64,000 nt of DNA from Lysobacter_L cavernae. GTDB lineage: Bacteria; Pseudomonadota; Gammaproteobacteria; Xanthomonadales; Xanthomonadaceae. The first letter of the stretch is position 1, and each line of letters starts with the position of its first letter. Of the stretch, positions 29,780 to 37,323 are shown piece after piece. Made by a program: the position numbers and the translations under genes. Location of the stretch: NCBI RefSeq assembly GCF_042648505.1, contig NZ_JBHRXK010000004.1, positions 248,001 through 312,000 of the forward strand, read 5' to 3'. The notes beneath the pieces were generated by a model. It had not been told where the DNA came from. It was given only the letters and a program-made list of their open reading frames with translations, and did no database searches.

Positions 29780-30511
29780 ATGACGTACGTCATCGCATTG
29801 ATCGGAGACCGCGACGATGCGGTGACAGCTCATCGCGCGATACCCCGGGCGCTGGAATTGGCGGCCGCGGCGTCGGGCATCCAGCTCGTCGCGAAGTGGC
29901 TGCCTACCGACAGCATTCGCACGGATGGTGATCTCGCCGGGTACGACGGCTACTGGTGTGTTCCTGCCAGTCCGTACCGGAGCATGGACGGCGCGTTGCG
30001 CGCGATCGGTTACGCGCGCGTGCAGCGCAGGCCGTTCCTGGGCACCTGCGGTGGTTTCCAGCATGCGGTCGTCGAGTACGCGCGTTCGGTGCTTGGCTGG
30101 TCCGATGCTGATCACGCCGAGACCGCGCCCGGGGCGGCGCGCGCCGTGATCGTGCCATTGGCGTGCTCCCTGGTCGAAGTCGCCGAACCCGTGATCTTGC
30201 GTCCGCAGACGCGCATTGCCGACGCCTACGGAGTGGCGAGGATCGAAGAGGGCTATCACTGCCGTTTCGGCCTGGGTGCGACGTTCCGTGAAGCCGCATT
30301 CGCCGACGGCTCGCTGCGCGTGGGCGCCGAGGACGACCACGGCGATGTGCGAGCGATCGAACTGCGCGACCACCCGTTCTTCGTGGCCACGCTGTTCCAG
30401 CCCGAGCGCGCTGCATTGCGCGGTGAAGTGCCTGCGCTGGTGCGTGCGTTCGTTGGTGAGGTGGTGCGTCGCGCCGAGGTGCTCGACAACACCGTAGCTG
30501 CGGTGACCTGA
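29780..30511 (+). CDS. CTP-synthase-like glutamine amidotransferase homologue
   Basis: 243 residues resembling the C-terminal class I amidotransferase domain of CTP synthase, without the synthetase half. The nucleophile-elbow segment is LGTCGGFQH (C90). The C-terminal motif reads HPFFVATLFQPE, so Gln207 stands where the catalytic His of the canonical FHPE motif would be. Glutaminase activity by the classical triad is therefore doubtful. It fits a family described as CTP synthase C-terminal region-related (seleno)proteins, in which the Cys may be selenocysteine (recalled, not verified); here it is an ordinary TGC. It sits between glyA and nrdR and overlaps nrdR by one base (TGATG). Function unknown. 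Confidence 0.75.
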   Translation: MTYVIALIGDRDDAVTAHRAIPRALELAAAASGIQLVAKWLPTDSIRTDGDLAGYDGYWCVPASPYRSMDGALRAIGYARVQRRPFLGTCGGFQHAVVEYARSVLGWSDADHAETAPGAARAVIVPLACSLVEVAEPVILRPQTRIADAYGVARIEEGYHCRFGLGATFREAAFADGSLRVGAEDDHGDVRAIELRDHPFFVATLFQPERAALRGEVPALVRAFVGEVVRRAEVLDNTVAAVT

Positions 30512-31032
30512 TGCATTGCCCCTTCTGCCAGCACACCGACACCCGCGTGATCGACTCGCGCGTGTCCGACGACGGTGCCACCATTCGCCGTCGCCGCGTC
30601 TGCGAGGCCTGCGGCGAGCGCTTTTCCACGCTTGAAACGATCGAGCTCAAGCTGCCGCTGATCATCAAGAGCGATGGCCGCCGTGAGGCGTTCGACGCAC
30701 GCAAGCTGCGCGTCGGCTTCGACCGTGCGCTGCAGAAGCGGCCGGTCTCGGAAGAGCAGATCGAGGCAGCGGTGCGCGCGGTGGTGCACCAGCTGCGCAT
30801 GACCGCCGAGCGCGAACTGGCGGCGCGCCGGGTCGGCGAGTTCGTGATGGCCGAGCTGCGCAAGCTCGACCATGTCGCCTACGTGCGCTTCGCCTCGGTC
30901 TACCGCGCGTTCCAGGACGTGGCCGATTTCCGCGAGGAGCTCGATCGCCTGGAAAGCGACAACGCCGGCGAGGGCCAGCTGCCGTTGCTGGAAGGCGAGC
31001 CAGAGCCGAGCGTCCGGGCGAGGAAACGCTGA
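30511..31032 (+). CDS. nrdR: NrdR, transcriptional repressor of ribonucleotide reductases
   Basis: 173 residues. An N-terminal zinc ribbon has C3, C6, C31 and C34, and an ATP-cone domain follows (about 49-139, with the LIIKSDGRREAFD start). It senses ATP/dATP and binds NrdR boxes upstream of nrd operons. The C-terminal ~25 residues are a charged tail. The start overlaps the previous stop and its stop overlaps the ribD ATG, an nrdR-ribD arrangement common in Gammaproteobacteria. Confidence 0.97.
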   Translation: MHCPFCQHTDTRVIDSRVSDDGATIRRRRVCEACGERFSTLETIELKLPLIIKSDGRREAFDARKLRVGFDRALQKRPVSEEQIEAAVRAVVHQLRMTAERELAARRVGEFVMAELRKLDHVAYVRFASVYRAFQDVADFREELDRLESDNAGEGQLPLLEGEPEPSVRARKR

Positions 31033-32138
31033 TGGCCTTTTCCGCGACCGACCACGCAATGATGGCGCGCGCCCTGCGCTTGGCCGAGCGCGGCGCCTAC
31101 ACCACCAAACCCAATCCGATGGTCGGTTGCGTGCTCGCGCACGCGGATGAGGTCGTCGGCGAAGGTTGGCACCAGCGCGCCGGCGAGCCGCATGCCGAGG
31201 TCTTCGCGCTGCAGGCGGCCGGCGACCGCGCGCGCGGTGCGACCGCGTACGTGTCGCTGGAGCCGTGCGCGCACACCGGCAAGACCGGCCCCTGCGCGGA
31301 TGCATTGATCGCCGCCGGCGTGGCGCGGGTGGTTGCGGCGATGCGCGACCCGTTTCCGCAGGTGGACGGCGCCGGCTTCGACAGGCTGCGCGCGGCCGGC
31401 ATCGCGGTCGAATCCGGGCTGATGGAAACGCAGGCGCGCGCGATCAACCGCGGCTTTCTCTCGCGCATCGAGCGCGGCCGGCCGTGGCTGCGGGTCAAGC
31501 TGGCGACCAGTCTCGACGGCCGCAGCGCGCTGGCCAACGGCGAATCGAAATGGATCAGCGGCGAGGCCTCGCGCCAGGACGTGCAGAAGTGGCGCGCGCG
31601 AGCCGGCGCCATCGTCACCGGCGCCGGTACCGTGCTCGCCGACGACCCGTCGCTGACCGTGCGCCTGGGCGATGGCACCGCGGCCTCACAAGGGGATTTC
31701 GTCGCGCCGCTGCGCGTGGTGCTCGACCCGGGGCTGGCCACGGTCGCGCGCGGACGGGTGCGCGAGGGCGATGCGCCGACGCTCTACATCCACGCGCCCG
31801 ACGCCAAACCGCCGCGCGGGATCAGCGCGCAACTGGCTGCGGTGACGGTGCGCGAAGGCCGCTTCGATCTGGACGCCGTGCTGCGGCTGCTGGCCGAGCG
31901 TGGCGTCAACGAGATCCAGCTCGAGGCCGGCGCGACCCTGGCCGGCGCGTTCCTCGGCGCCGGGCTGGTCGACGAGGTGCTGCTGTACGTCGCGCCGGTG
32001 CTGCTGGGCGAGCGTGCACGGCCGATGTTCGACGGTCTGGGCATCGACACGATGGCGCAGAAGCTGAAGATGGCCATCGTCGAGTCGCGCTACATCGGCT
32101 CCGACGTGCGCCTGCTGCTGCGCCCGGAAACCGAATGA
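31032..32138 (+). CDS. ribD: RibD, bifunctional riboflavin deaminase/reductase
   Basis: 368 residues. The N-terminal zinc deaminase domain has H54-A-E56, C79 and C88 (SLEPCAHTG..PCADAL). The C-terminal reductase domain starts near 150 (RPWLRVKLATSLDGRSALANG) and contains GAGTVLADDPSLTVR. It catalyses the second and third steps of riboflavin synthesis. It overlaps nrdR by one base and the following methyltransferase by 4 nt (ATGA). It lies upstream of the FMN riboswitch and so is probably not under its direct control. Confidence 0.97.
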   Translation: MAFSATDHAMMARALRLAERGAYTTKPNPMVGCVLAHADEVVGEGWHQRAGEPHAEVFALQAAGDRARGATAYVSLEPCAHTGKTGPCADALIAAGVARVVAAMRDPFPQVDGAGFDRLRAAGIAVESGLMETQARAINRGFLSRIERGRPWLRVKLATSLDGRSALANGESKWISGEASRQDVQKWRARAGAIVTGAGTVLADDPSLTVRLGDGTAASQGDFVAPLRVVLDPGLATVARGRVREGDAPTLYIHAPDAKPPRGISAQLAAVTVREGRFDLDAVLRLLAERGVNEIQLEAGATLAGAFLGAGLVDEVLLYVAPVLLGERARPMFDGLGIDTMAQKLKMAIVESRYIGSDVRLLLRPETE

Positions 32139-32926
32139 GCGGCGCCGGCTTGAAGGATTCGGGGTCGGGCGCGGTGTTCAAGGATCATTTCTCCGGCATC
32201 GCCGATGCCTACGCGGCGGCGCGGCCGGAATACCCGGACGCGCTGTTCGACGCCATCGCGGCCGTCGTGCCCGCCTCGGCGCGGGTGTGGGAGCCCGGTT
32301 GCGGCAGCGGCCAGGCCACGCGCGGCCTCGCCGCGCGCTTCGCCCACGTGCATGCGACCGATCCGAGCGCGCAGCAGCTCGGGCCGCATTGGGCCCACGC
32401 CGGCGGTGGCAATGTCAGCCTGGCGGTCGAGCCGGCCGAGCGCACCGACCTGGCCGATGCCAGCGTGCAACTGGTCGCCGTGGCGCAGGCATTGCACTGG
32501 TTCGATCGGGACCGGTTCTTCGCGCAGTGCGAGCGAGTGCTGACGCCGGGCGGCGTGCTGGCGGCGTGGGGTTATCCCGATTTCCTGGCGCCGGAGGGCA
32601 TGGCCGGGCCGGTGGCGGCCTTCCGCGCCCAGATCGAACCGCATTGGCCGCCCGAACGCGCCCAGGTCGACGCCCGCTACGCCGGTTACGCCTGGCTGTT
32701 CCCGGCCCTGCCGGCACCGGCGTTGTGGCTGGAGGCGGACTGGACGTTGCCGCATTTCCTGCGCTACCTGGCCAGCATCTCCGCCAGCGCGCGCTGCCTG
32801 ACGCAGACCGGCGACGACCCGGTCGCACGCCACGCCCCGGCACTGGCCGCGGCCTGGGGCGATGCCGACGACGCCCGGCGGATCCAGTGGCCGTTGTTCC
32901 TGCGCCTGCGGCGCAAGCCTGGGTAG
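32135..32926 (+). CDS. Class I SAM-dependent methyltransferase
   Basis: 263 residues. The Rossmann-type SAM site begins with VWEPGCGSGQATRGLA (motif I) and continues through HATDPSAQQL, the acidic end of motif II. The segment LVAVAQALHWFD (post-motif) is characteristic of the small-molecule methyltransferases annotated as methyltransferase type 11. The substrate is unknown. It overlaps ribD by 4 nt but has no known role in riboflavin synthesis; the coupling may be only regulatory. Confidence 0.82.
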   Translation: MSGAGLKDSGSGAVFKDHFSGIADAYAAARPEYPDALFDAIAAVVPASARVWEPGCGSGQATRGLAARFAHVHATDPSAQQLGPHWAHAGGGNVSLAVEPAERTDLADASVQLVAVAQALHWFDRDRFFAQCERVLTPGGVLAAWGYPDFLAPEGMAGPVAAFRAQIEPHWPPERAQVDARYAGYAWLFPALPAPALWLEADWTLPHFLRYLASISASARCLTQTGDDPVARHAPALAAAWGDADDARRIQWPLFLRLRRKPG

Positions 32927-33064
32927 GCCTCGCCTGCGCGGCGCCGCCGCTGACGGGGGTAAGGCCAGCCTGGCCTGTGCAACACAGCGTCCGCCCAGTG
33001 CCCGGGCCGTTGCCGACCCCAGTGCTAGAATTCGCGGGCCGGCTTGTCCGGCATTCCAACGCAA

Positions 33065-33212
33065 CGTCTTCAGGGCGGGGTGCAACTCCCCACCGGCGGT
33101 AGGTGCAGGCCTTGGCCTTCACGAGCCCGCGAGCGCCTCCGGCTCCGCCGGAGGGTCAGCAGATCCGGTCCGATGCCGGAGCCGACGGTCACAGTCCGGA
33201 TGAAAGAAGACG
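33065..33212 (+). ncRNA. FMN riboswitch (RFN element)
   Basis: All conserved RFN blocks are present in order: CTTCAGGGCGGGGTGCAA, CACCGGCGGTAGG, AGCCCGCGAGCG, CAGATCCGGTCCGATGCCGG, GCCGACGGTCACAGTCCGGA and TGAAAGAAG. P1 is formed by CGTCTTC (33065-33071) and GAAGACG (33206-33212). It binds FMN and shuts down downstream riboflavin genes. It stands about 210 nt before ribE, longer than usual, leaving room for an expression platform. Confidence 0.96.
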
Positions 33213-33391
33213 GCTTCGCATGGCTGCGATCTCGCAGTCGGCCCGGTGACGGGCCGTGCCATGCGCTGGCCTCGTGCCTTGAGGCGTTTTTCGCTCATCC
33301 AATGCGGGAAACGTTTCATATGCAGGTTCCTCTGCCAAACACCGCACATCCCTGTGCGGGGATTCAAACACAGGCCGCGCTTGGTGCGGAA

Positions 33392-33415
33392 CTCCGCTGC
33401 ATCCGAAATGCGGAG
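33392..33415 (+). promoter_or_regulatory. Possible SD-sequestering hairpin before ribE
   Basis: CTCCGC (33392-33397) can pair with GCGGAG (33410-33415), covering most of the ribE ribosome site GGAGG (33412-33416). This could be the translational output of the FMN riboswitch; the pairing is seen, the role is inferred. The rest of 33213-33391 shows no clear terminator with a T run. Confidence 0.35.
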
Positions 33416-33423
33416 GCGTGCTG

Positions 33424-34026
33424 ATGTTCACCGGCATCATCGAAGGCGTCGGCCGCCTGGCCATCATCGAAAACCGCGGCGGCGACGCGCGCCTGACGGT
33501 CGAGGTCGGCTCGCTGCCGTTCGAATCCGTCCAGCTCGGCGAGAGCATCGCCGTCAACGGCGTGTGCCTCACCGTGGTCGCGTTCGATGCGGTCTCGTTC
33601 GAGGCGGACGCGTCCAACGAGACGCTGTCGCTGACCACGCTGGGCGGCCTGCGTGCTGGCGCACTGGTCAATCTGGAGCGCGCGATGCGCCCGAACGACC
33701 GCCTCGGCGGGCATCTGGTCAGCGGCCACGTCGACGGTGTCGGCCGGGTGCTGGGCGTCCACGACGACGCCCGTGCGCAGCGCTGGCGTTTCCAGGCGCC
33801 GGCGCCGCTGCTGCGCTACATCGCCAAGAAGGGCTCGATCTGCGTCGACGGCGTCAGCCTGACCGTCAACGAAGTGGACGACGAGGGCTTCGAGGTCGCG
33901 TTGATCCCGCACACCGTGTCGCACACCGCGTTCGCGCAGACCCAGGTCGGCGATGCGGTCAATCTGGAAATCGATCTGGTCGCGCGTTACGTCGAGCGGC
34001 TGCTGGCAGGAGAACCCCGCGCATGA
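33424..34026 (+). CDS. ribE: RibE (RibC), riboflavin synthase alpha chain
   Basis: 200 residues made of two homologous lumazine-binding beta barrels. The N-terminus MFTGIIEGVG is the family hallmark and fixes ATG 33424, with GGAGG at 7 nt. SVNGVCLTV-like motifs occur in both halves (IAVNGVCLTVV near 42; ICVDGVSLTVN near 139). It dismutates two 6,7-dimethyl-8-ribityllumazine molecules into riboflavin. First gene after the FMN riboswitch; overlaps ribBX by 4 nt. Confidence 0.97.
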   Translation: MFTGIIEGVGRLAIIENRGGDARLTVEVGSLPFESVQLGESIAVNGVCLTVVAFDAVSFEADASNETLSLTTLGGLRAGALVNLERAMRPNDRLGGHLVSGHVDGVGRVLGVHDDARAQRWRFQAPAPLLRYIAKKGSICVDGVSLTVNEVDDEGFEVALIPHTVSHTAFAQTQVGDAVNLEIDLVARYVERLLAGEPRA

Positions 34027-35138
34027 GTTTCGCCACCATTCCCGAGCTGCTCCAGGAAATCCGCGCCGGGCGCATGGTCGTGATCGTCGACGACGAGGAC
34101 CGCGAGAACGAGGGCGACCTGATCATGGCCGCCGAGTTGGTCAAGCCGTCGGACATCAACTTCATGGTCACCCACGGCCGTGGCCTGGTGTGCCTGCCGC
34201 TGACCCGCGAGCGCTGCGGCCAGCTCGGCCTGGGGCCGATGGTCCGCGACAACACCGCCCAGTACAAAACCAATTTCACCGTCTCGATCGAGGCGGCCGA
34301 GGGCGTCACCACCGGCATCTCCGCCTACGACCGCGCCCACACCATCCGCACCGCGGTGCGCCCGGACTCCAAACCCGCCGACCTGGCCCAGCCCGGCCAC
34401 ATCTTCCCGCTGGCGGCGCAGCCCGGCGGCGTGCTCAACCGCGCTGGCCACACCGAGGCGGCGGTCGATCTGGCCTTGCTGGCCGGCTTGGAGCCAGCCG
34501 GCGTGCTGGTCGAGATCCTCAACGCCGACGGCTCGATGGCGCGACGCCCGGAGCTGGAGGCGTTCGCCACCGAGCACGGCCTCAAGATGGGCTCGATCGA
34601 GGCACTGATCCGCTACCGCCTGGAAACCGAGCATACGGTCGAGCGCGTCGATGCGCGACAGATCGAGACCGAGCATGGGAATTTTCAGCTCGTCAGCTAC
34701 CGTGACCGTCTCAGCCATGCGCTGCATTTCGCCCTGGTCCGCGGCGATGCCGATGCGGCGGTGCCGACGCTGGTGCGCGTGCAGGTGCTCAATCCGCTGG
34801 CCGATGCGCTGCATTGGCGGCGCCCGGACTTCGGCCCGGCGGTGGGCGATGTGCTCGCGGCGATCGCCGGCGAAGGCCGTGGCGCGCTGGTGCTGCTGGC
34901 CGACCACGCCGATGCCGAGGCCCTGCTGGCGCGCGTGCGCGCCCCGGTGCCGGCCGATGCGGACGCCGCGTCGGCGCCGGGCCACGCCCTGGCCGAGTGG
35001 CGTCGCAACGGTGCCGGCGGCCAGATCCTCGCCGACCTTGGTCTGGGCAAGTTGCGCGTGCTGGGCACGCCACGCAAGCAGATCGGCCTGGCCGGCTTCG
35101 GCCTGGAAGTGGTCGAGTACGTAGAACTGCCGCACTGA
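34023..35138 (+). CDS. ribB: RibBX: DHBP synthase fused to a degenerate GTP cyclohydrolase II domain
   Basis: 371 residues. The N-terminal 3,4-dihydroxy-2-butanone 4-phosphate synthase domain is intact (about 1-200): DDEDRENEGDLIMAAE, THGRGLVCLPL, TGISAYDRAHTI and GHTEAAVDL. The C-terminal part aligns by position with RibA (start at RDRLSHALHFALV; end RVLGTPRKQIGLAGFGLEV). It contains no cysteine at all, so the three zinc ligands of GTP cyclohydrolase II are lost. This matches proteins called RibBX in Proteobacteria. A functional RibA must be encoded elsewhere. Start ATG 34023 overlaps the ribE stop. Confidence 0.92.
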   Translation: MSFATIPELLQEIRAGRMVVIVDDEDRENEGDLIMAAELVKPSDINFMVTHGRGLVCLPLTRERCGQLGLGPMVRDNTAQYKTNFTVSIEAAEGVTTGISAYDRAHTIRTAVRPDSKPADLAQPGHIFPLAAQPGGVLNRAGHTEAAVDLALLAGLEPAGVLVEILNADGSMARRPELEAFATEHGLKMGSIEALIRYRLETEHTVERVDARQIETEHGNFQLVSYRDRLSHALHFALVRGDADAAVPTLVRVQVLNPLADALHWRRPDFGPAVGDVLAAIAGEGRGALVLLADHADAEALLARVRAPVPADADAASAPGHALAEWRRNGAGGQILADLGLGKLRVLGTPRKQIGLAGFGLEVVEYVELPH

Positions 35139-35158
35139 AACTTCCCCCCGAACCCCCT

Positions 35159-35250
35159 CAGCCCCTTTGGTCAGGGGGCGATTCGCGCGAAGCGCGAATG
35201 GGGTATGGAAGCGCATGGGCGGACCCAAAGTTTTCGCAGCCAACTTTGTG
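35159..35250. repeat. Composite repeat between ribBX and ribH
   Basis: In order: CCCCTTTGGTCAGGGGGC, a perfect hairpin ATTCGCGC-GAA-GCGCGAAT (35180-35198), then CAAAGTT..AACTTTG (35226-35247) before GTGGGGAA. The same kinds of modules in the same order recur at 41591-41680 before RNase P RNA. It may also end or attenuate the ribBX transcript. Confidence 0.55.
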
Positions 35251-35317
35251 GGGAACCCCCGGCGCAGCCGGGAGGCTCCCCCGGGTTAAAATGCCCAACC
35301 TTTCCGAAGAACACCCC

Positions 35318-35785
35318 ATGCCCCACTACGAAGGCGACCTGCGCAGCCCCGATGGCGCACGTTTCGCGATCATCGCCAGCCGCTGGAACCCGCGCATCAC
35401 CGATACGCTGGTGGCTGGCGCGCGCAAGACCTTCGCCGACAACGGCGTCACCGAAGCGGCGATAGACGTGATCCGCGTGCCCGGCGCGTGGGAGCTGCCG
35501 GTGCTGGCCGCGCGCCTGGCCGCCGGCGGCCAGCACGCCGCGGTGGTCGCGCTGGGCTGCGTGGTGCGGGGCGACACCCGCCATTACGAGCACGTTGCCG
35601 ACTACTGCGCCGAAGGCCTGATGCGGGTGTCGCTGGATTATGGCCTGCCGGTCGCCAACGGCGTGCTCGCGGTCGAGCGCCACGAGGATGCCGAGGCCCG
35701 CGCCGGTGGCAGCCACGGCAACAAGGGCGAGGACGCGGCACTGGCTGCGCTCGAAATGAGTCATCTGCTGGAACAACTGCCATGA
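35318..35785 (+). CDS. ribH: RibH, 6,7-dimethyl-8-ribityllumazine synthase
   Basis: 155 residues, as in E. coli (156). Conserved parts are ASRWNPRITDTLVAGA near the N-terminus, VPGAWELPVLAARLA and GCVVRGDTRHYEHV with the catalytic His. It condenses the RibD product with the RibB product and usually forms a 60-mer. An in-frame ATG 27 bp upstream (35291) would add MPNLSEEHP; no ribosome site decides clearly, and the shorter start fits the family. It overlaps nusB by 4 nt. Confidence 0.95.
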   Translation: MPHYEGDLRSPDGARFAIIASRWNPRITDTLVAGARKTFADNGVTEAAIDVIRVPGAWELPVLAARLAAGGQHAAVVALGCVVRGDTRHYEHVADYCAEGLMRVSLDYGLPVANGVLAVERHEDAEARAGGSHGNKGEDAALAALEMSHLLEQLP

Positions 35786-36243
35786 ACCGTCGTCGTCAGG
35801 ATGGAATCGACCCCGTGGCCCGCTCGCGTGCGCGCCGCCGTGCATTGCAGGCGGTGTATGCCTGGCAGCTGTCGGGTAGCAACGTGCGCGACGTGATCGC
35901 GCAGTTCGCCCACGAGCAGGCGCACGAAGTCGCCGACCTCGAGTACTTCGAGGACCTGGTGCGCGGCGTCGACCAGCATTACCGCGAACTCGACGAAGCG
36001 CTGCAGCCGTTCCTCGACCGCGACATCGACCAGGTCGACCCGGTCGAGCGCGCCGCGCTGCGCATCGCCGCCTACGAGCTGCGCCTGCGCCCGGACGTGC
36101 CGTACCGCGTCGTCATCAACGAGGCGATCGAAACGGTGAAGCGCTTCGGCGCCGAGCACGGCCACACCTACGTCAACGGCGTGCTCGACCACGCGGCCGC
36201 GGCATGGCGGTCGGTGGAAGTGCAGGCGCCTCGCGGCAAGTGA
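35782..36243 (+). CDS. nusB: NusB, transcription antitermination factor
   Basis: 153 residues, all-helical NusB fold. Typical stretches are ARRRALQAVYAWQLSG, VDPVERAALRIAAYEL and VPYRVVINEAIETVKRFG. With NusE(S10) it binds boxA RNA to prevent early termination in rRNA operons. The basic N-terminal tail suits RNA binding. ribH-nusB-thiL is a standard order. ATG 35782 overlaps the ribH stop. Confidence 0.96.
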   Translation: MNRRRQDGIDPVARSRARRRALQAVYAWQLSGSNVRDVIAQFAHEQAHEVADLEYFEDLVRGVDQHYRELDEALQPFLDRDIDQVDPVERAALRIAAYELRLRPDVPYRVVINEAIETVKRFGAEHGHTYVNGVLDHAAAAWRSVEVQAPRGK

Positions 36244-36254
36244 GCTTTGCTGCT

Positions 36255-36272
36255 TCTCCCGCAGGCGGGAGA
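36255..36272. repeat. Small hairpin between nusB and thiL
   Basis: TCTCCCGC and GCGGGAGA form a perfect 8-bp inverted repeat 11 bp after the nusB stop. It is followed by a purine-rich run (GGGGAGAGGGATGAGGGGTGAG..) up to thiL. It resembles short CTCCCGC..GCGGGAG intergenic repeats and could separate the two messages. Confidence 0.5.
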
Positions 36273-36322
36273 GGGGAGAGGGATGAGGGGTGAGGGGTGA
36301 GGGCAAGGCAGAGGGCAGCGAA

Positions 36323-37270
36323 TTGTCGGAATTCGACCTCATCGAGCGCATCCGCGCACGCGTCGCCAGCCGCGAGGACGTGATCCTCGGCATCGGCGAC
36401 GATGCCGCGTTGCTGCAGGTGCCGGCCGGCCGCCAACTCGTCGTCGCCACCGACACGCTCAACGTCGGCGTGCATTTCCCGGCCGGCACCGCTGCGGCCG
36501 ACATCGGCTGGAAGGCGTTGGCGGTGAATCTTTCCGACCTCGCCGCGATGGCCGCGGAACCGGCCTGGTGCACGCTGTCGCTGTCGTTGCCGGACGGTGA
36601 TCCGGCCTGGCTGGAGGCGTTCCTGGACGGGTTCCTGGCCCTCGCCGCCGAGCACCGCGTCGCCCTCGTCGGCGGCGACACCACGCGCGGGCCGCTGTCG
36701 ATCGGCGTGACCGTGCATGGCTTCGTCGCGCCCGGCCGTGCGCTGCGCCGCGACGGCGCGCGCGTCGGCGACGACATCTGGGTCACCGGCACGCTGGGCG
36801 ATGCCGCGGCGGCGCTGCAGCAGTGGCGCGCGGGCGAAGGCGGCGATGCCGCACTGCGTCTCCGCCTGGATCGTCCGGTGCCGCGCTTGGCCGCCGGGCA
36901 GGCGCTGGCGGCGGTGGCGCATGCCGGCATCGACATTTCCGACGGCTTGATCGCCGACCTGGGGCACCTCGCCCGCAGCAGCGGCGTGCGCGCCGAAGTA
37001 GACCTCGAGGCGCTGCCGGCGTCGAGCGCGTTGACCGCGGCGTTTGAGGCGCCGTCGCGGCATGGCCTGCAGGCCACCGGCGGCGACGACTACGAGCTGT
37101 GTTTCATCGCGCCGACCGCCGCCTTGGAGGCCATCGAGCGCATCGCACGGGCCACCGCCACGCCGATCACCTGGATCGGCCGCATCGTCGCGGGCGAAGG
37201 CGTGCGCGTGTTCGATGCCGACGGCGCCGAATGGCAGCCACCACGCCACGGCTACGAGCATTTCGCCTAG
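36323..37270 (+). CDS. thiL: ThiL, thiamine-monophosphate kinase
   Basis: 315 residues from TTG 36323, preceded by GAGGG at 8 nt. This gives MSEFDLIERIRARV, the usual ThiL beginning; a GTG at 36290 would add 11 atypical residues. It has the PurM-like fold motifs ILGIGDDAALL, VATDTLNVGVHF, GWKALAVNLSDLAAMAAEP, GGDTTRGPLSI and DISDGLIADL. It phosphorylates thiamine monophosphate to the diphosphate cofactor. Confidence 0.93.
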   Translation: MSEFDLIERIRARVASREDVILGIGDDAALLQVPAGRQLVVATDTLNVGVHFPAGTAAADIGWKALAVNLSDLAAMAAEPAWCTLSLSLPDGDPAWLEAFLDGFLALAAEHRVALVGGDTTRGPLSIGVTVHGFVAPGRALRRDGARVGDDIWVTGTLGDAAAALQQWRAGEGGDAALRLRLDRPVPRLAAGQALAAVAHAGIDISDGLIADLGHLARSSGVRAEVDLEALPASSALTAAFEAPSRHGLQATGGDDYELCFIAPTAALEAIERIARATATPITWIGRIVAGEGVRVFDADGAEWQPPRHGYEHFA

Positions 37271-37323
37271 CGCGCACTGCGTGCATCAAGAATGCCTGCG
37301 CGCGACATCGCGCGCGCGGCGGA

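Noticed and set aside
33246..34022. N-terminal extension of the ribBX frame
   Set aside because: It overlaps all of ribE in another frame; the ATG at 34023 gives the standard DHBP synthase start.
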